Of a stretch of DNA of 64,000 bases, positions 25,022 to 37,319 are shown one piece after another. The notes under the pieces were generated by a model, which did not search any database, was not told where the DNA came from, and saw only the letters and a program-made list of their open reading frames with translations. How positions within the stretch are numbered: the stretch's first letter is position 1; each line of letters opens with the position of its first letter. Source of the DNA: Buddleja alternifolia (taxonomy: Eukaryota; Streptophyta; Magnoliopsida; Lamiales; Scrophulariaceae); NCBI GenBank assembly GCA_019426215.1, contig CM033393.1, forward strand, positions 49,850,645 to 49,914,644, written 5' to 3'. Position numbers and translations under genes: made by a program.

Positions 25022-27055
25022 TCAAGTTAGATTTCGTTTGTCCCTCATCCGGTCAACAATTCTCGATGCATCGTTAAGTCTATTTGCTCTTTCATAAATG
25101 CCAGCAACAACAAGATGAAGATCCTTCTTGTTAACATTGGGATCTAGCTCAAGCCTCTCAAACAAAGTTTCAACCATCTCGAAATTTCTTCTTGCACCAC
25201 AAAGGCTCAGCATCTGAAAATGAACTTCATCAGAGAAAACACAACCCTCATCCTGCATCTCCAAATACACAGCATCCGCCTTATCAAACTCTTGCAACTT
25301 CCCATAAGCGTTCAAAATGAGAGCTATCACGTTAGAATCAGGAAAATATCCCGTCCCTCTCATTCTCTCAAACACCTCAATTACATTAGCATACTTTCTG
25401 TATTTAGAGAAAAGATCGATCATGCGTTCAAAGACTGTTATATCCTTGACCTCTCCATCATCAACAGCCTGTCTGAAAACCCAAGTAGCTTCTTCTATTC
25501 GACCCGCCCCAGCAAGAATCACGATGGCGGTTTCACGTGGAATATTATCCGGGCGTTTAAGTTCATGCAATAAGCGTTTGGCATGAGCAACCAGACCAGC
25601 CCTCTCATATGCTACAATCATTGTCTGATAAAGAACTTGATCTATATCAATACCAGAGCTTCGAAGCTTCTGAAATAGCATTGCTGCACGATCTAACTTT
25701 CCTACTTTACCCCATATGGATATTATTGTGGAATAAGTAATTGCGTTTGGCTCAATGCCTCTCCGATGCATTTCCTGAATAAGATTATTAGCTTTTTCAT
25801 GCTCAAGCGTTTTTCCATAAATCATTATCATTGTGTTATATGTTACGACATTTTGTTCAATGTCCTTCCTCTGCATCAACCTAAATAAATGTATTGCTTC
25901 ACCAAAAAGCTCAGCATCACCATAAACCCTTAAAAGAGTGTTATAGCTAACCACATTGGGCTCGATCCCAATCTTTCTCATACCCCAGAATAGCTTATCT
26001 GCTTCCTTCGCCATATCAAGCTGCCCATACACATCTATCATTATATTACATGTAGTGAGATCAAGCAAACACTTAACATCCCTCATTTCTGAAAACACCG
26101 ACAGAGCCTCACGAAACTTTTGATTCTCAACGTACATAGTCAAAAGCGTCGAGTAACTAACTGTATCCGGCAAAACCCCTGCTGTCCTCATTTCACTAAT
26201 CAACGACCTCGCTTCCCGGAAAAGTTTAGCCTTCCCAAACACATTAATCATCGAATTATACGCGACAAGATCAGGGATAATCCCGGACCTCTTCAGCCTC
26301 GAAAAAATCGATATCGCCTTTGAGTAATCGCATAGTTTACGGGACAGCTCGATCAAGTTACTATACAAAACCAAATCCCCTGGCACTCTATCCTGTTCCA
26401 TTTTCTGAAGCCAAGACAACGCATCATCAAAAAGACCCTCTTTTCCAAAATGCGTAATCAGAGTAGAGTAAGTGTATCTATCAGGAGACAAAGCTCTTTG
26501 GCGCATTTCGTCGAACAGTCCGTGTGCAATCTCCCACTGCTTCGCCCGCAGCACATTACGCAACACCACATTGTAAGCAAACACGGACGGAGTATATAAC
26601 GCTTCCTCATTAATCCAATCGAGCAAAGCGAGCGAGCGCTGCCAGTCGGGCTCACGTGAGAGGAGCGTGACCATGAATCTAATCGAGAGGTTGCGGGTTT
26701 TGTACGGTGACATTAAGGCGTACAGTTCGTGCTCGTCCGAGGTTTGGCGAATGGAGGATAAGAGTTCGTCCATGTCTACGCTGTGGTCGAGGAACGCCGA
26801 GTTTTGCTTTCGCCGGTAGTGGGGTTGGTGCGGCGTCGTATTGACGGGCGGCGGCGGGGTATGTCTTCGCCAGATATTTTTTGTGGCGGAATGCTGCGGC
26901 GAAGGGAGAGCGCGGAGTGTGAAGTGGGTTTTGCATTTCTTGAGGGTTTCGGAAGGTACGAGGATGTTGGTGAGAGTGAAGCGTAAGAGTGGGGGAGATG
27001 GGATGATGGGGTGTTGTGTGTGCATGGAAGTTGCGGGGAATGAGCTCGTACTCAT
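25022..27055 (-). CDS. P-class pentatricopeptide repeat protein, chloroplast-type, like At5g39980
   Basis: Single-exon gene for 677 residues. The first 90 or so residues are rich in Ser, Thr, Pro and His with few acidic residues, fitting an organelle transit peptide. From about residue 160 to 660 run roughly 14 PPR motifs of 35 residues, for example AYNVVLRNVLRAKQWEIAH, TYSTLITHFGKEGLFDDAL, AYNSMINVFGKAKLFREAR and SYNTLLRVYGDAELFGEA. There is no E, DYW or SMR domain. P-class PPR proteins bind organellar RNA and govern its processing, stability or translation. Sequence and position next to a GLCAT14A-like gene match Arabidopsis At5g39980, which I recall as essential for chloroplast and embryo development. 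The start MSTSSFPATS is the first in-frame ATG. The frame is intact. Confidence 0.93.
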   Translation of the reverse strand: MSTSSFPATSMHTQHPIIPSPPLLRFTLTNILVPSETLKKCKTHFTLRALPSPQHSATKNIWRRHTPPPPVNTTPHQPHYRRKQNSAFLDHSVDMDELLSSIRQTSDEHELYALMSPYKTRNLSIRFMVTLLSREPDWQRSLALLDWINEEALYTPSVFAYNVVLRNVLRAKQWEIAHGLFDEMRQRALSPDRYTYSTLITHFGKEGLFDDALSWLQKMEQDRVPGDLVLYSNLIELSRKLCDYSKAISIFSRLKRSGIIPDLVAYNSMINVFGKAKLFREARSLISEMRTAGVLPDTVSYSTLLTMYVENQKFREALSVFSEMRDVKCLLDLTTCNIMIDVYGQLDMAKEADKLFWGMRKIGIEPNVVSYNTLLRVYGDAELFGEAIHLFRLMQRKDIEQNVVTYNTMIMIYGKTLEHEKANNLIQEMHRRGIEPNAITYSTIISIWGKVGKLDRAAMLFQKLRSSGIDIDQVLYQTMIVAYERAGLVAHAKRLLHELKRPDNIPRETAIVILAGAGRIEEATWVFRQAVDDGEVKDITVFERMIDLFSKYRKYANVIEVFERMRGTGYFPDSNVIALILNAYGKLQEFDKADAVYLEMQDEGCVFSDEVHFQMLSLCGARRNFEMVETLFERLELDPNVNKKDLHLVVAGIYERANRLNDASRIVDRMRDKRNLT

Positions 27056-28663
27056 CTACACACAATTCGGTGTTGGAATTCTTTTAGTGGGATGTGGTAA
27101 TGTAATTGTAACGACAATAACTGATTAGTTCTTATTTGTAACTGACAAGGTCCAACAGAGTTGATGGATAGCCGAGTTTTTTAAGCATATTATACACTTC
27201 GACAATTTTTACGCTTTGAAGGAATTAGTTTTCTGCGTTCGGGTGGGGAAAACTCTTGGTATATATAAAAAAAGTTCTTATTTGTAACGACAAATTTTAT
27301 TTCAGATATTTATTATCCCTTAATTAATTGTTGCATCTTTTCTAATGAATTTTTTTTGGGTTGAAACTTTTTTTATGAGATTTTTGAATGTAGAAATTTA
27401 TTTGAACATTTTTAGTAATTTCCCAAAAAATATGGTAAAAATTTGGTAGAGCTGAGGGAGGGATTCAGGATAAATTTATTGGGGCGGGGGTCGAGTAGAA
27501 TTATCTTTAATGGAACTTTTATTTACAATATTTGTAAGCAGATATTTAAATTTAATTTTAGTTTCGCAGACAAATAAAATAATTACTATCACATGAAAGA
27601 AAAACTAACTTTTGATAAAAACTATAGTAGTTTTTCAAGATATATAAACAATCCTTCAATAAATTTATTGAAGTTGAACATGACGTTTTTGGAATACATA
27701 TTTATCATATTATTGAATTATATACATAAAAATACATATTAAACTCTAATTTTAAGCCTAACTGCTTATGCGAATACTCGTTATGGTGATCTGATATCAA
27801 GAATTTTCAATGTTGAACTTGAACCCATTATTTGATTTATTAGTGATAGAAACTTTTTACGATATTTTTTATTCTATTTGATTTTGCGTATCCGTTTATT
27901 TGGATGTAGTGACTTTGTATATTTTATTACTAGATATGAGCAAAACAAAATATTTATTAGAAAATAATGTAAAATTAAGTGGAATCAAGATCACATTAAA
28001 TCGAAACAATAAAATAAAGATCAATGGCGAAATTTATATACATTGTTTTAATAACAATTTTTTTAAACAAACTATTGATGTTAATAAGTAATTGAATGGT
28101 ATTAAAAAGTTTATTATCTTTAGATTTGTTGATCTCTTATATTTATTTTTCCTTCTAAATAATGCTTTTTCTACATTTTAAGAAAAGTGCTTGTAAGTTC
28201 TATTCTTAATTAGATTAGAAGAAAAGGCAATCATAGGTTAAAAAAAAAAAATACTTGTTAACTTGTCAACTATATGTTTCATAAGTGTAAGAAAAACAAT
28301 TAGAATTAGTTGATAATTTAATTCATTTCTGTTTAAAAAATAATGCACTCTGAGCTCTTGACCTCTGGTTTTGGACAAAATTGAGTATTAGCCATTAACC
28401 AACCAATTATTACTATTTTCCATTTACATGAAAACATTAATTTTTTATATCATTGGAAAGACCATGTCATAAAATCATACGCACCCTACGACAAAAAATT
28501 ATAGGTGGGGGTGAATGTTTCGGGGCCCAACCCCCTTGAATCCTTCCCCGTAGAGGTACATATTTAGATTCACGATTCATGAATATTTTCATAAGATATA
28601 ATTTTTAATTTTTTTTGTACTTATAATACTTGTGTGAATATTAAAAAGGATATCACCCTTTTA

Positions 28664-28743
28664 CCTAACCTATTTAGAAATTCGGTGATCTTTGTAAAGG
28701 AGGGAGATGGGTCACGTTATTCATCGCTTGAGTTAGAACGGTT

Positions 28744-28784
<41 letters not shown>

Positions 28785-29190
28785 GTTTGGGCCTAGCTAT
28801 AACTTAACTAGTAGTAATTTTTTTCTTGGAAAACCAACTAGTGATTCTTTAACCATTTTTTCCAAGTTCATTAATGCCTTCTAATCCCAAGAAAAAACAT
28901 TAAACTTTCTTAATCTTTGTGATTATAGAAGTTCTCTAAAGTTAAAACAAAATTTTTTACTCCATTTATGACATCATTTAAAAATCAAGATGATTGTTCT
29001 AATTTTGTCATAGAAAAACGATTACATCACCTTGCTAACTACACTTAAACCCGACCAATTTATGTTCAGATTAAAATATCTCTATAAGATTATAACATAA
29101 GAACAAATGATTTTTTTCCAAAGTCAAGTTGTATCCTAGTACATTTTATGACTTTGCTGCATGGTGTGATGCTAAAAGTTGTGGTATTAA
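28664..29190. repeat. Direct duplication, first copy
   Basis: Starts near TTAGAAATTCGGTGATCTTTG and includes CTAATCCCAAGAAAAAACAT and ACGATTACATCACCTT. It recurs about 960 bp to the right. The copies differ by many substitutions and small indels, so the event is old. No coding content. Confidence 0.75.
28744..28786. repeat. (AC)n(AT)n compound microsatellite
   Basis: About ten AC units run straight into about ten AT units within the first copy of the direct duplication. The second copy has only a short trace (CACATATATATGTGG), so the repeat expanded after the duplication or shrank in the other copy. Confidence 0.9.
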
Positions 29191-29629
29191 ATATATATTA
29201 AAAACTCATAATAATATTGAATCGCAAAAGTTATTAATTTTAAATAATTTTGTGTATTCCAATGAAAAGATTGTAAAATGATAATTCTAGATGGAAGAAT
29301 ACTTTAATAGATTTTTTTTTGATATATATAAGAATCTATTTTATTTGGGGGTGGTAATCTTTCCTTTAATATATTGTTCGTTAGAGTTTTTTTTAATTAA
29401 AAATAACTAATCTTTATAATTATTTTTTGTGAAAACTTTAATGAATGTAATTTCTATGTTTTTATATTTAATAAAATAAAAAAAGAAATGAAAGGTTACT
29501 AGAAAATAGAGAAAAAGAAAAATAAGAGTAAAAAGGATAGTATATATAATTTTTTATACATAGGGACGGTGAATGCCAAATTTTGATATATGAGGGGAGG
29601 GCGGGAGGCCTTGCCACAACGCAACACTT

Positions 29630-30085
29630 CCAAGTAACCCGAAATTTCGGTGACATTTGTAAAAGGAGCGACATGGGTCAAGTTTTTTATCCCTTGAGTA
29701 GAACGGGCCACATATATATGTGGCTTTGACCCATAAGGCCCATAACTTAACTAGTTATTCTTACCCACTTTTCTAAGCTCATTAATGTCTTCTAATCCCA
29801 AGAAAAAACATTAAACTTTCTTAATCTGTGTGATTATAGAAGTTATCCAAAGTTGATACAAACAAAATTTTTCTTGCTTTATTTATGACATCATCTGAAA
29901 ATCAAGAAAATAATTGTCATAGCAAAAAACGATTACATCACCTTCTTAATTACAATTGAATTCAACCAATTTATGTTAAGATTAAAATCTCTAATAGAAT
30001 AAGTAATTTTATACCGAGTCAAGTTCTATCGTAGTAAATTTTTGACTTTATTGCATGCTATGATGCTAAAACTTGTGACAATTAA
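29630..30085. repeat. Direct duplication, second copy
   Basis: Matches 28664-29190 from CGAAATTTCGGTGACATTTG through CTAATCCCAAGAAAAAACAT to CATGCTATGATGCTAAAACT. Confidence 0.75.
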
Positions 30086-31207
30086 TAGTTCTACTAAATA
30101 GATTTATAGTGATCAATAAAGTCAAAAGAAAATTAGGCACTTTCACATAAATGTTTCTTCTCACAATCTCATTTCCTTAATTGCAAGTAAAAGCAATACA
30201 ACCACCGCCATTTCACAAGTTATCAACATCATTAATTATCAGTCAATGTCAACTGTAGGGCCCCTTATTTTCTTCATTACAACTCACTACATCAATATTT
30301 AACGTCCATAATAAGTTTCATGAATTAAGCAACTAAATGTCAAATTTACAAAATTTCCCACATTCTCAAAAGCGTTAAAACCAGGTATAAATTTGTTATA
30401 TTATCTTCAAATATATCCTTTCATTTTTTAAAATGAAAACAAAAACAAAAACATTGTTAGTCAAGCTAAATATACAAAACAATGTATTCGAAAGACAAAA
30501 TGAGGGAAAATGATAGGTAGCTGGATGAAGCTATTCTAATCGGCAAGTGAACTGTTAAATCACGAATAATAAAAATCTAATTTTTCTGTAAATTTTTTTT
30601 TTAAAATTTGTGAATTTTTTCAAAAATAGAAAATAAAAACTTCGAAATACATTTTCTTAGATAATTTTCTTTATAAAGTAATTTTTCAAGGACGAATATG
30701 CATCCAATGAAAACTAATTTTACGAGCTTAACTAATGGGCTCTTAAAAATATAGGGACTCCAATCTCAAATATAATTACAATTATTCACAAAAATTACTC
30801 CACAAATGAAAGACATGACAAAGTGGGGTGAATTATTAATTCTCTAATAAAAATAGTCACGGAGGGAGATCTGAGATTCTGAACACTGAAGCAAGAAAAA
30901 TGATACTACTACTACTTTAAAATAAACTAAATTAAATCTTCACTCCATCTTGAAGTAAAGAATAAAAATAAAAATTCTTCATTTCCTTATAAAAAAATAA
31001 AATATAATAGGTGGAGCTCACAACTAAACACAAAACCAAACTCCCACCAGCAAACCCCCCACCTTCCACCCAACTCAAAAATCCTCCAAACATCAAAACC
31101 ACGCCTGAAATCTGCAATTTTTTCACTAATTCGAATCAAACCCATTTTTCACAATCCCTCTTTTAAATCCAACAAACATTTTAATTTTCCAAATTTTTGA
31201 TGCACAA

Positions 31208-33820
31208 ATGAAGAAACTAAAAAACTACTACCTACAATTAAAACACCCACAAACAATGGAAAAAAAATGGATCTTCCCATTAGCCATAGGCTCCATAATT
31301 TCACTATTCCTTCTCTTCCTAACCACATTAACCTCCTCCGACGGCACGCCGCTCCTCCCCCTCCGCCACTACTACTCCGCCGCCTCCGCCGCCTCCGTTT
31401 TCGTCGAGTCCAAGCTCAAACCCCTCCCGATTTCCGCCCTCCCTCCGCCGCCGCGCCTGGCGTACCTCATCTCCGGCTCCGCCGGGGACGGCGGGATGCT
31501 CCGCCGCACGCTCGAAGCTCTTTATCATCCCAATAATCAGTATGTTGTGCACCTCGATGCAGAGTCCTCGGCCGAGGAGCGCCAGGATCTGTTTAATTAC
31601 GTTAATGCCCATTTGATTTTTAAGAGATTTAGGAATGTTCGTATGATTACTAAGGCTAATTTGGTAACTTATCGTGGGCCTACTATGGTGGCCAACACAT
31701 TGCACGCGGCTGCTATTTTGTTGAAGGAAGGTGGGGATTGGGACTGGTTTATTAATCTCAGTGCCTCTGATTATCCACTTGTTACTCAAGATGGTAATTT
31801 TTTATTTTTTTTTGGTTTTATTTGGATTTTTATGCTAAAAAAATGATTTTTTTTACTATTTATGGGTGAATTTGAATGTTATTTGCTTGCTTTGGATTTA
31901 ATGATTTGTGGGTTGTTGTTGATGATCAGATCTGCTGCATACTTTTTCGTACTTACCGCGGGATCTTAATTTTATTGATCATACAAGTAACATTGGCTGG
32001 AAAGAGTAAGTGGCCTCTGAATGTTTGATCATTGTTCTGAATATTTTTCGATATGTTGGGATTTAGGTAGTTATGATGGAAAATTGTCACATTGTATATA
32101 TTTAGGTTCCAGAGGGCGAAACCGGTTATTGTTGATCCGGGGTTGTACATGACGAAGAAAGCTGATGTGTTTTGGATTACGCAGCGAAGAAGTGTGCCGA
32201 CGGCGTTTAAACTATTTACAGGTGTGTTTGGACATTATTAATTTGATATTCTTATTATAGTTCGATTTGATTTCCTACTTTTTTGGTTATTGCTATGTGT
32301 AAAATGTTACTTATTTGTGAAGCAATGTGTTTTCACCATTTTGGAAAACCTAAGCATGGAGGCATGTTATCTTGTTCGGTCCGGGTTGGAAATATTAAGA
32401 TCGGTTGTGGAACACTTGATTCCTTCGTGCTTTTCTTGTCTTCCCATTTTCTGAGTGAGAAAGTGCTCAAATGTATTCTCACTAGACCCTTGTGTTTTAC
32501 TACACCGGCTTTTAAATCATGGACAAATCTGTCTATACGAATTTTTTTTATCGTATATATTTTAAATTTCACGTGTCTTGTGTTAAACGCTTGAGGCAAA
32601 TCTACTATACAATTAGTGTTATTACCATTTAAAGACTTGAAGGTAAATTGTTGATTGGCTTCTGCTGGTAGCTAATATAAACTCATCAAGCTACTCTGGG
32701 ATTTTTTGGTTTCCCATTTCTGTCTATTGACTAAAGGAGAAGGATATGTTTGCCAAATTTGAACCTAAGATTTTTTTCTTTCCTGAATTTCTTATATTTT
32801 TCTTTACAAGCTTCACCTTTCTAAATCAACACATTAATACACGAAAGAAAGATTGAAACAAGAGATGTATTGAGCAAACAAAAGTATTCTCTTTTTGTAT
32901 CTTTTAGGGCTTCTAGTATTTGAAGAAAATATATTCGGTTTATGATTAAAGTTTCGATCGACATGATCCTCTTATCTATTTGCTGCTTTCCTGTGCAATA
33001 TTTGACAGTCCGTTCTCTGTCGAAGGCACCTCTGTGCGTATATAATAATTTCATATCGAAGCTGACTACATGTATCAAAGCCAATAGCTGGATTCATGTT
33101 CCAATGACCTCTGCATGATAGTTATTTTTCCTTCTGAGATTTCGGTTAACTCAAGACCAATTAGAAAATCATATCCACTATTTTCATACATTATTGAAAT
33201 ATATTATTTCTCTTGCTCAGTCATCATATGCAATTACAACATATTTTTCCTTGTTCCCCAAAAATCTTTGATTATATCTTGCATTTGGCTGAGCTTCTTC
33301 CCCTGCAGGATCTGCTTGGATGGCGCTCTCTCGTCCTTTCATCGACTACTGCATATGGGGATGGGACAACTTACCCCGAACCGTCCTAATGTACTATGCA
33401 AACTTCTTGTCTTCCCCAGAAGGCTATTTCCACACTGTCATCTGCAACGCCCAAGAGTTTCGAAACACCACTGTGAACAGTGATCTCCACTTCATATCAT
33501 GGGACAACCCTCCTAAGCAGCACCCCCACTACCTTAACCTTGAAGACATGCAAAGGATGGTCGAAAGTAACGCCCCTTTTGCCAGAAAATTTCACAGAGA
33601 CGACCCAGTGCTTGATAAAATTGATGAACTTTTGTCTCGGGGTAAAGGCATGCTTGTACCCGGCGGGTGGTGCATGGGTAGTGGTGAAAATGGGACCGAC
33701 CCTTGTTTTGTCGTGGGTAATACAACGGTTCTTAGACCTACTGGTGGCGCGAAGAGACTGGAAAATCTTGTAACTTTTCTTTTATCAAATGATAATTTTC
33801 GACCCCGACAGTGCAAATAG
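31208..33820 (+). CDS. GLCAT14A: Glycosyltransferase family 14 beta-glucuronosyltransferase, GLCAT14A-like
   Basis: Golgi type II membrane enzyme of CAZy GT14; Arabidopsis members add glucuronic acid to arabinogalactan-protein glycans. Exons 31208-31793, 31930-32005, 32106-32221 and 33309-33820 join in frame to give 429 residues, near the usual length. A short basic cytoplasmic tail is followed by one membrane anchor (WIFPLAIGSIISLFLLFL), a proline/serine-rich stem, and the catalytic domain. This begins at RLAYLISGSAGDGGMLRRTL and includes YVVHLDAESS, NLVTYRGPTMVANTLHAAA, WDWFINLSASDYPLVTQDD, GLYMTKKADVFWITQRRS and GSAWMALSRPFIDYCIWGWD. It closes with a Cys-rich stretch (GGWCMGSGENGTDPC). A second in-frame ATG at 31259 (MEKKW) could be the start instead. 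The PPR gene upstream mirrors the Arabidopsis At5g39980-At5g39990 order. Confidence 0.94.
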
Positions 33821-34547
33821 CTGATCTTTTTCGAGATGGGCAGTTTGTTTGAAGGCAAAATGGGATTAATATTGGATTTCAGAGCTTACTTGGGTTTCAA
33901 GATTTGCAGGGTTTAAATTGTATTCTTTGTGAAGAAAATAGAGATAGCTCCGATCTCTGGCGGTTTCATGTGTTGGGGTATGTGCTGCCCCGATTGTCGT
34001 TTTTTGACACGTAGCCATTTTCACAGGCAACAGGGTCATCAATGATGCAGTGTTCTGGTAGAGCACTTCACTGAGGTAAATTGTGGATGAAGAATGGAGA
34101 TGAGCTTTTGTTGTTGCTTCCTGTATTGCATGCTTGAGCTATAATTCTGCTTGTTTTTTTAACCTTAAAATACACAATGAGGGCAAATTGCTCAATGATG
34201 AAATTAGTTACTTGTAGCAATCATTCTCTGATATTTATGGTTTAGATATGAAGTTCAATAACTTGCATCCAATACTACAGCACACAAAAGCTCAAAGTAC
34301 AACACCTTACTGCACAATACCACCACCTTCGTCGTATCCAAAATTCAACAAAGTTCTATCAGATTCAGACACAAAAAGATTAAATCCAACAGATCGAAAT
34401 AGGTAATTGCAACTTGTGAATGAAACACAGACGCAAATTAAACAGGACGTGTGGAGTACCTTAGAATATCTTCAGCAAATTGGTGACGGTGATGTTTATC
34501 TCCACCCGCGAAATGATTAATAGGTGAGAAGAAGTTGAAGGGGCTTG

Positions 34548-34608
34548 AGTCGGAGGAGAGACGACGCATTAATATGTGCAATAATTAGGCATCATCTCTC
34601 CCGCGACT
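34548..34608 (-). ncRNA. MicroRNA-like hairpin, miR4376-type
   Basis: The arms 34548-34567 (AGTCGGAGGAGAGACGACGC) and 34589-34608 pair at 16 of 20 positions around a 21-nt loop. Read on the minus strand, the 5' arm at 34606-34586 begins TCGCGGGAGAGATGATGCC. This shares the core GGAGAGATGATGC with tomato miR4376 as I remember it (TACGCAGGAGAGATGATGC..). That family targets autoinhibited Ca2+-ATPase mRNAs. The hairpin lies 470 bp downstream, in minus-strand sense, of a second related hairpin. Neither small-RNA data nor miRBase could be consulted. Confidence 0.6.
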
Positions 34609-34883
34609 AAAGCACCTTTCACTTTCTTGCATTTTGCAATCTGCAAGTCTCAAGCAAGGTAGTATTAGAGGAAGGTTGTAACTTCGATGTTAACCTATAG
34701 CATAGAGTCAAAAATATTTTTTCAATCTTAAATTCTTAATCTATGGTACCTGAGCTATATATAAATTTACTTGGAGATAGTACAGCTGGTTGTGAACTGG
34801 CTTTTCTCTACGTCACCATTCTGACATCACATATTGCGGTATAATCCCATTGTGAAACAGCACGTACCCTCAATTAATACATA

Positions 34884-34918
<35 letters not shown>

Positions 34919-35075
34919 TTGACACCAAATTATGTATTTTATGTTACACTTGGACCAAAAATTTGTGTTACGATTGTAATAATAATTCGTAAAATTTTCA
35001 ATCAAAACGCAACTTTTAAATGGACTAACCTTTAGACAAATAAAATGCATGATTGATTCGAGTGAATCGAGCGTC

Positions 35076-35149
35076 GTGTCGTAGGAGTACTGGCACCTGC
35101 TCCAATGATTGTTTCCCAAGAGCCGCAGGTGCCATCTCTCCTGCGACAC
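35076..35149 (-). ncRNA. MIR3627: MicroRNA-like hairpin, miR3627-type
   Basis: Arms 35076-35100 and 35125-35149 pair over 25 nt with four mismatches around a 24-nt loop. On the minus strand the 5' arm at 35149-35128 reads GTGTCGCAGGAGAGATGGCA plus two bases. From memory this differs from grape/apple miR3627 (TTGTCGCAGGAGAGATGGCA..) only at the first and last bases. miR3627 and miR4376 are regarded as one superfamily. The precursor is transcribed leftwards if this reading is right. The mirror-image sequence on the plus strand also folds, so strand rests on the family match. Confidence 0.72.
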
Positions 35150-36072
35150 CACACTCCACCACTCAACTTTTCGAAATAATTCCTCTCTTACTGTAGTAAT
35201 TGCTGTGTTCCGATTATGCTTTATAGGGGTGTGTGTCAATGTGTGTATATATATACACGCGATATGGTTCATGTGTATATATATATATATACACTATCAA
35301 TTAGGTCAATTTTATATATTCTATAGTATCTGGAACTTTGAATGAGAATTAATAGGGTCACACATTCACATTCACGTGTTCTACAGGTTGAAAGCTTTGT
35401 TTCACACATAAATTCTCAACTAAGAAGAAGTAAACATATTGACATGGTCCATGGACCCTTTATTTTTTTGGTAATAAAATCATAAGACCCTTTATTGTTT
35501 GATTCTACAGGCATTGACCAATTTTTGAATTACAATGGGAACATAGGGTGATAATTCGAACACTTATCGCTTAACCAAATGGTTATTGGCCAATTTTATT
35601 TTTTTATTTTTTAAATTTTAGACGAAGGAGATACTCTAATCCGGTAAACCAAGGCCGATAGTCTTTTTAATCTTGGGCTACACAGATCCTATAAAACTCC
35701 AAATAAAGAGATAATAGTCACAACTTATAACAGTCTGGAATTGAACCCGAAACCTACCACATGAAAGTAAAAACTAATATCATTAGGCTAACAAGTCTCG
35801 GGTCACATTGGCCAATTTTTGAAAATATTACTAATAGGGCTTAGTTTGGTTCACTTGATGGGTTTGCATGAGATTGTATTAAACGTTGATACAATCATAC
35901 AATATTGAGTTTTGAGTGTCAGTCATATCACCTGGGTTGTTTGGTTCCATGTAATTATTTTCTTGATATCACGTCTTGAAACATACGAATTATGATTATT
36001 TCAATAATTACTCCTTTTCCTTTATATTTTATTGTGATTCCTTTTCAAGCCCCGAATAAAATACTATTTTTA

Positions 36073-37319
36073 GGCTTCGTTTGGTTGGGGTTTATAGAGG
36101 TGATATCCCTCCTAATTTTTAGTCTGGTTCAACAAGCTTGGCCCATGATATACAATGAGCCCGATTTTTTATCACACCTATTCTAAGATATTGAATACCA
36201 CTAGGTAGGTGGTGTCCATTATCACGAGATTATATCCAATCATCTTTAAACATTATAATGACTAGTTTATCCCTGTAATATAAAAAACCTAAAATACATA
36301 ACCCGATTTCTAACCCAGCAAAATTATTCACGTCATAGCAGAAAAGAGGTATGCCTTGAGAGAGCATTGAGGCACCGTTGTTCTACTCATCTTTCAACAT
36401 AATTCTCCTCTTTTATTTTATATTCTAATCTTACTTCGTTATGATTTTGTAGATTTTGAAGAAATCATGAACCCATCATAATTGTTAGAATTTTGTTAAT
36501 TTAATTTTTATTTGGAAAGGGCTGATTCAGTTTTCGTAAGTTGTTTGCTCAAAAATAGTTGAACTTTTTTTTAATTTTCATTTTATTCTACCACTCGTAT
36601 AGTGAAAGAAAAAACTATCAAGAACTCTTTAAATTGATGTCCTGGTTTATCAGATTAGTGAACATTGCTAATCTGAAATATTAATGTCATTATATTTTGA
36701 ATAAACATGCTCATTCCAAATGGTGTGTTTTTGTCCTATATAAAGCATATGAGCTCCCTTGTAATAGAGATATACATAAGAAAATTTATATTGCTGTATT
36801 TGTAAAAAGTTCTTTGCCAAGTGCTTATGACTTATTTGAGACTCGATATGATGAGTATGAGAAAAGAAACGATTGAAGATGAATGGAAGAGGACGATTGA
36901 AGAATCAAAAGGTTTAATGATATTTGATTCTAAATTTGAAAAGTGAGAAGATGAATGATTGTATGCTGAATGGTAATTCACGTCTCAATTGCCTTGTTGG
37001 TGATTGATTTTTGTAGCTTTCTTGCCTTAGTAATTTTGTATAACTAAATTGTTAATGGTCCCACATTAGATTTAAGTAAAAAATTATATGGGTAATATTG
37101 GTAATCCAAGAAGATGAAAAGGGTATTTTAGAGGTTTTCTATCGAATCCATCTTTATATAAAATGTCAAACCAAATAACTTGAAGATAAATCCTTAGGAC
37201 ATCCGCCTCATTTATTTTTGCAATCAAATAATTCTTTGTCAGTGTATCCCTTCATTTCTAGCATAAGTATCAAGTATAATTTATCACATTCAATCCTATA
37301 ATAGCAACCAAACGAAGCC
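36073..37319. mobile_element. PIF/Harbinger-type non-autonomous element
   Basis: 1247 bp with terminal inverted repeats GGCTTCGTTTGGTTG (36073-36087) and CAACCAAACGAAGCC (37305-37319), flanked by the 3-bp target duplication TTA at 36070-36072 and 37320-37322. The TIR sequence and TTA target are characteristic of PIF/Harbinger (Tourist-like) elements. No transposase or Myb-like reading frame is present. Confidence 0.87.

Larger units (their letters stand above)
27056..31207. other. Intergenic AT-rich DNA with an old duplication
   Basis: No gene was recognised. It contains a direct duplication (28664-29190 and 29630-30085) and an AC/AT microsatellite at 28744-28786. Positions 31000-31207 are the likely promoter and leader of the GT14 gene. 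Weak similarity of 30540-30600 to the MITE interior at 38180-38240 suggests an eroded MITE relative. Confidence 0.5.
33821..36072. other. Intergenic region downstream of the GT14 gene
   Basis: Carries the GT14 3' leader and two microRNA-like hairpins (34548-34608 and 35076-35149). AT/AG microsatellites occur at 34887-34919 and 35247-35291. The sequence GGCTTAGTTTGGTTC at 35839 looks like one end of a Harbinger-type MITE, but no partner end was found. No protein gene seen. Confidence 0.5.

Noticed and set aside
31328..31789. 153-codon minus-strand frame opposite GT14 exon 1
   Set aside because: Shadow of a GC-rich coding exon; its repeats (GGGGGGVVV) are antisense of alanine/proline-rich codons.
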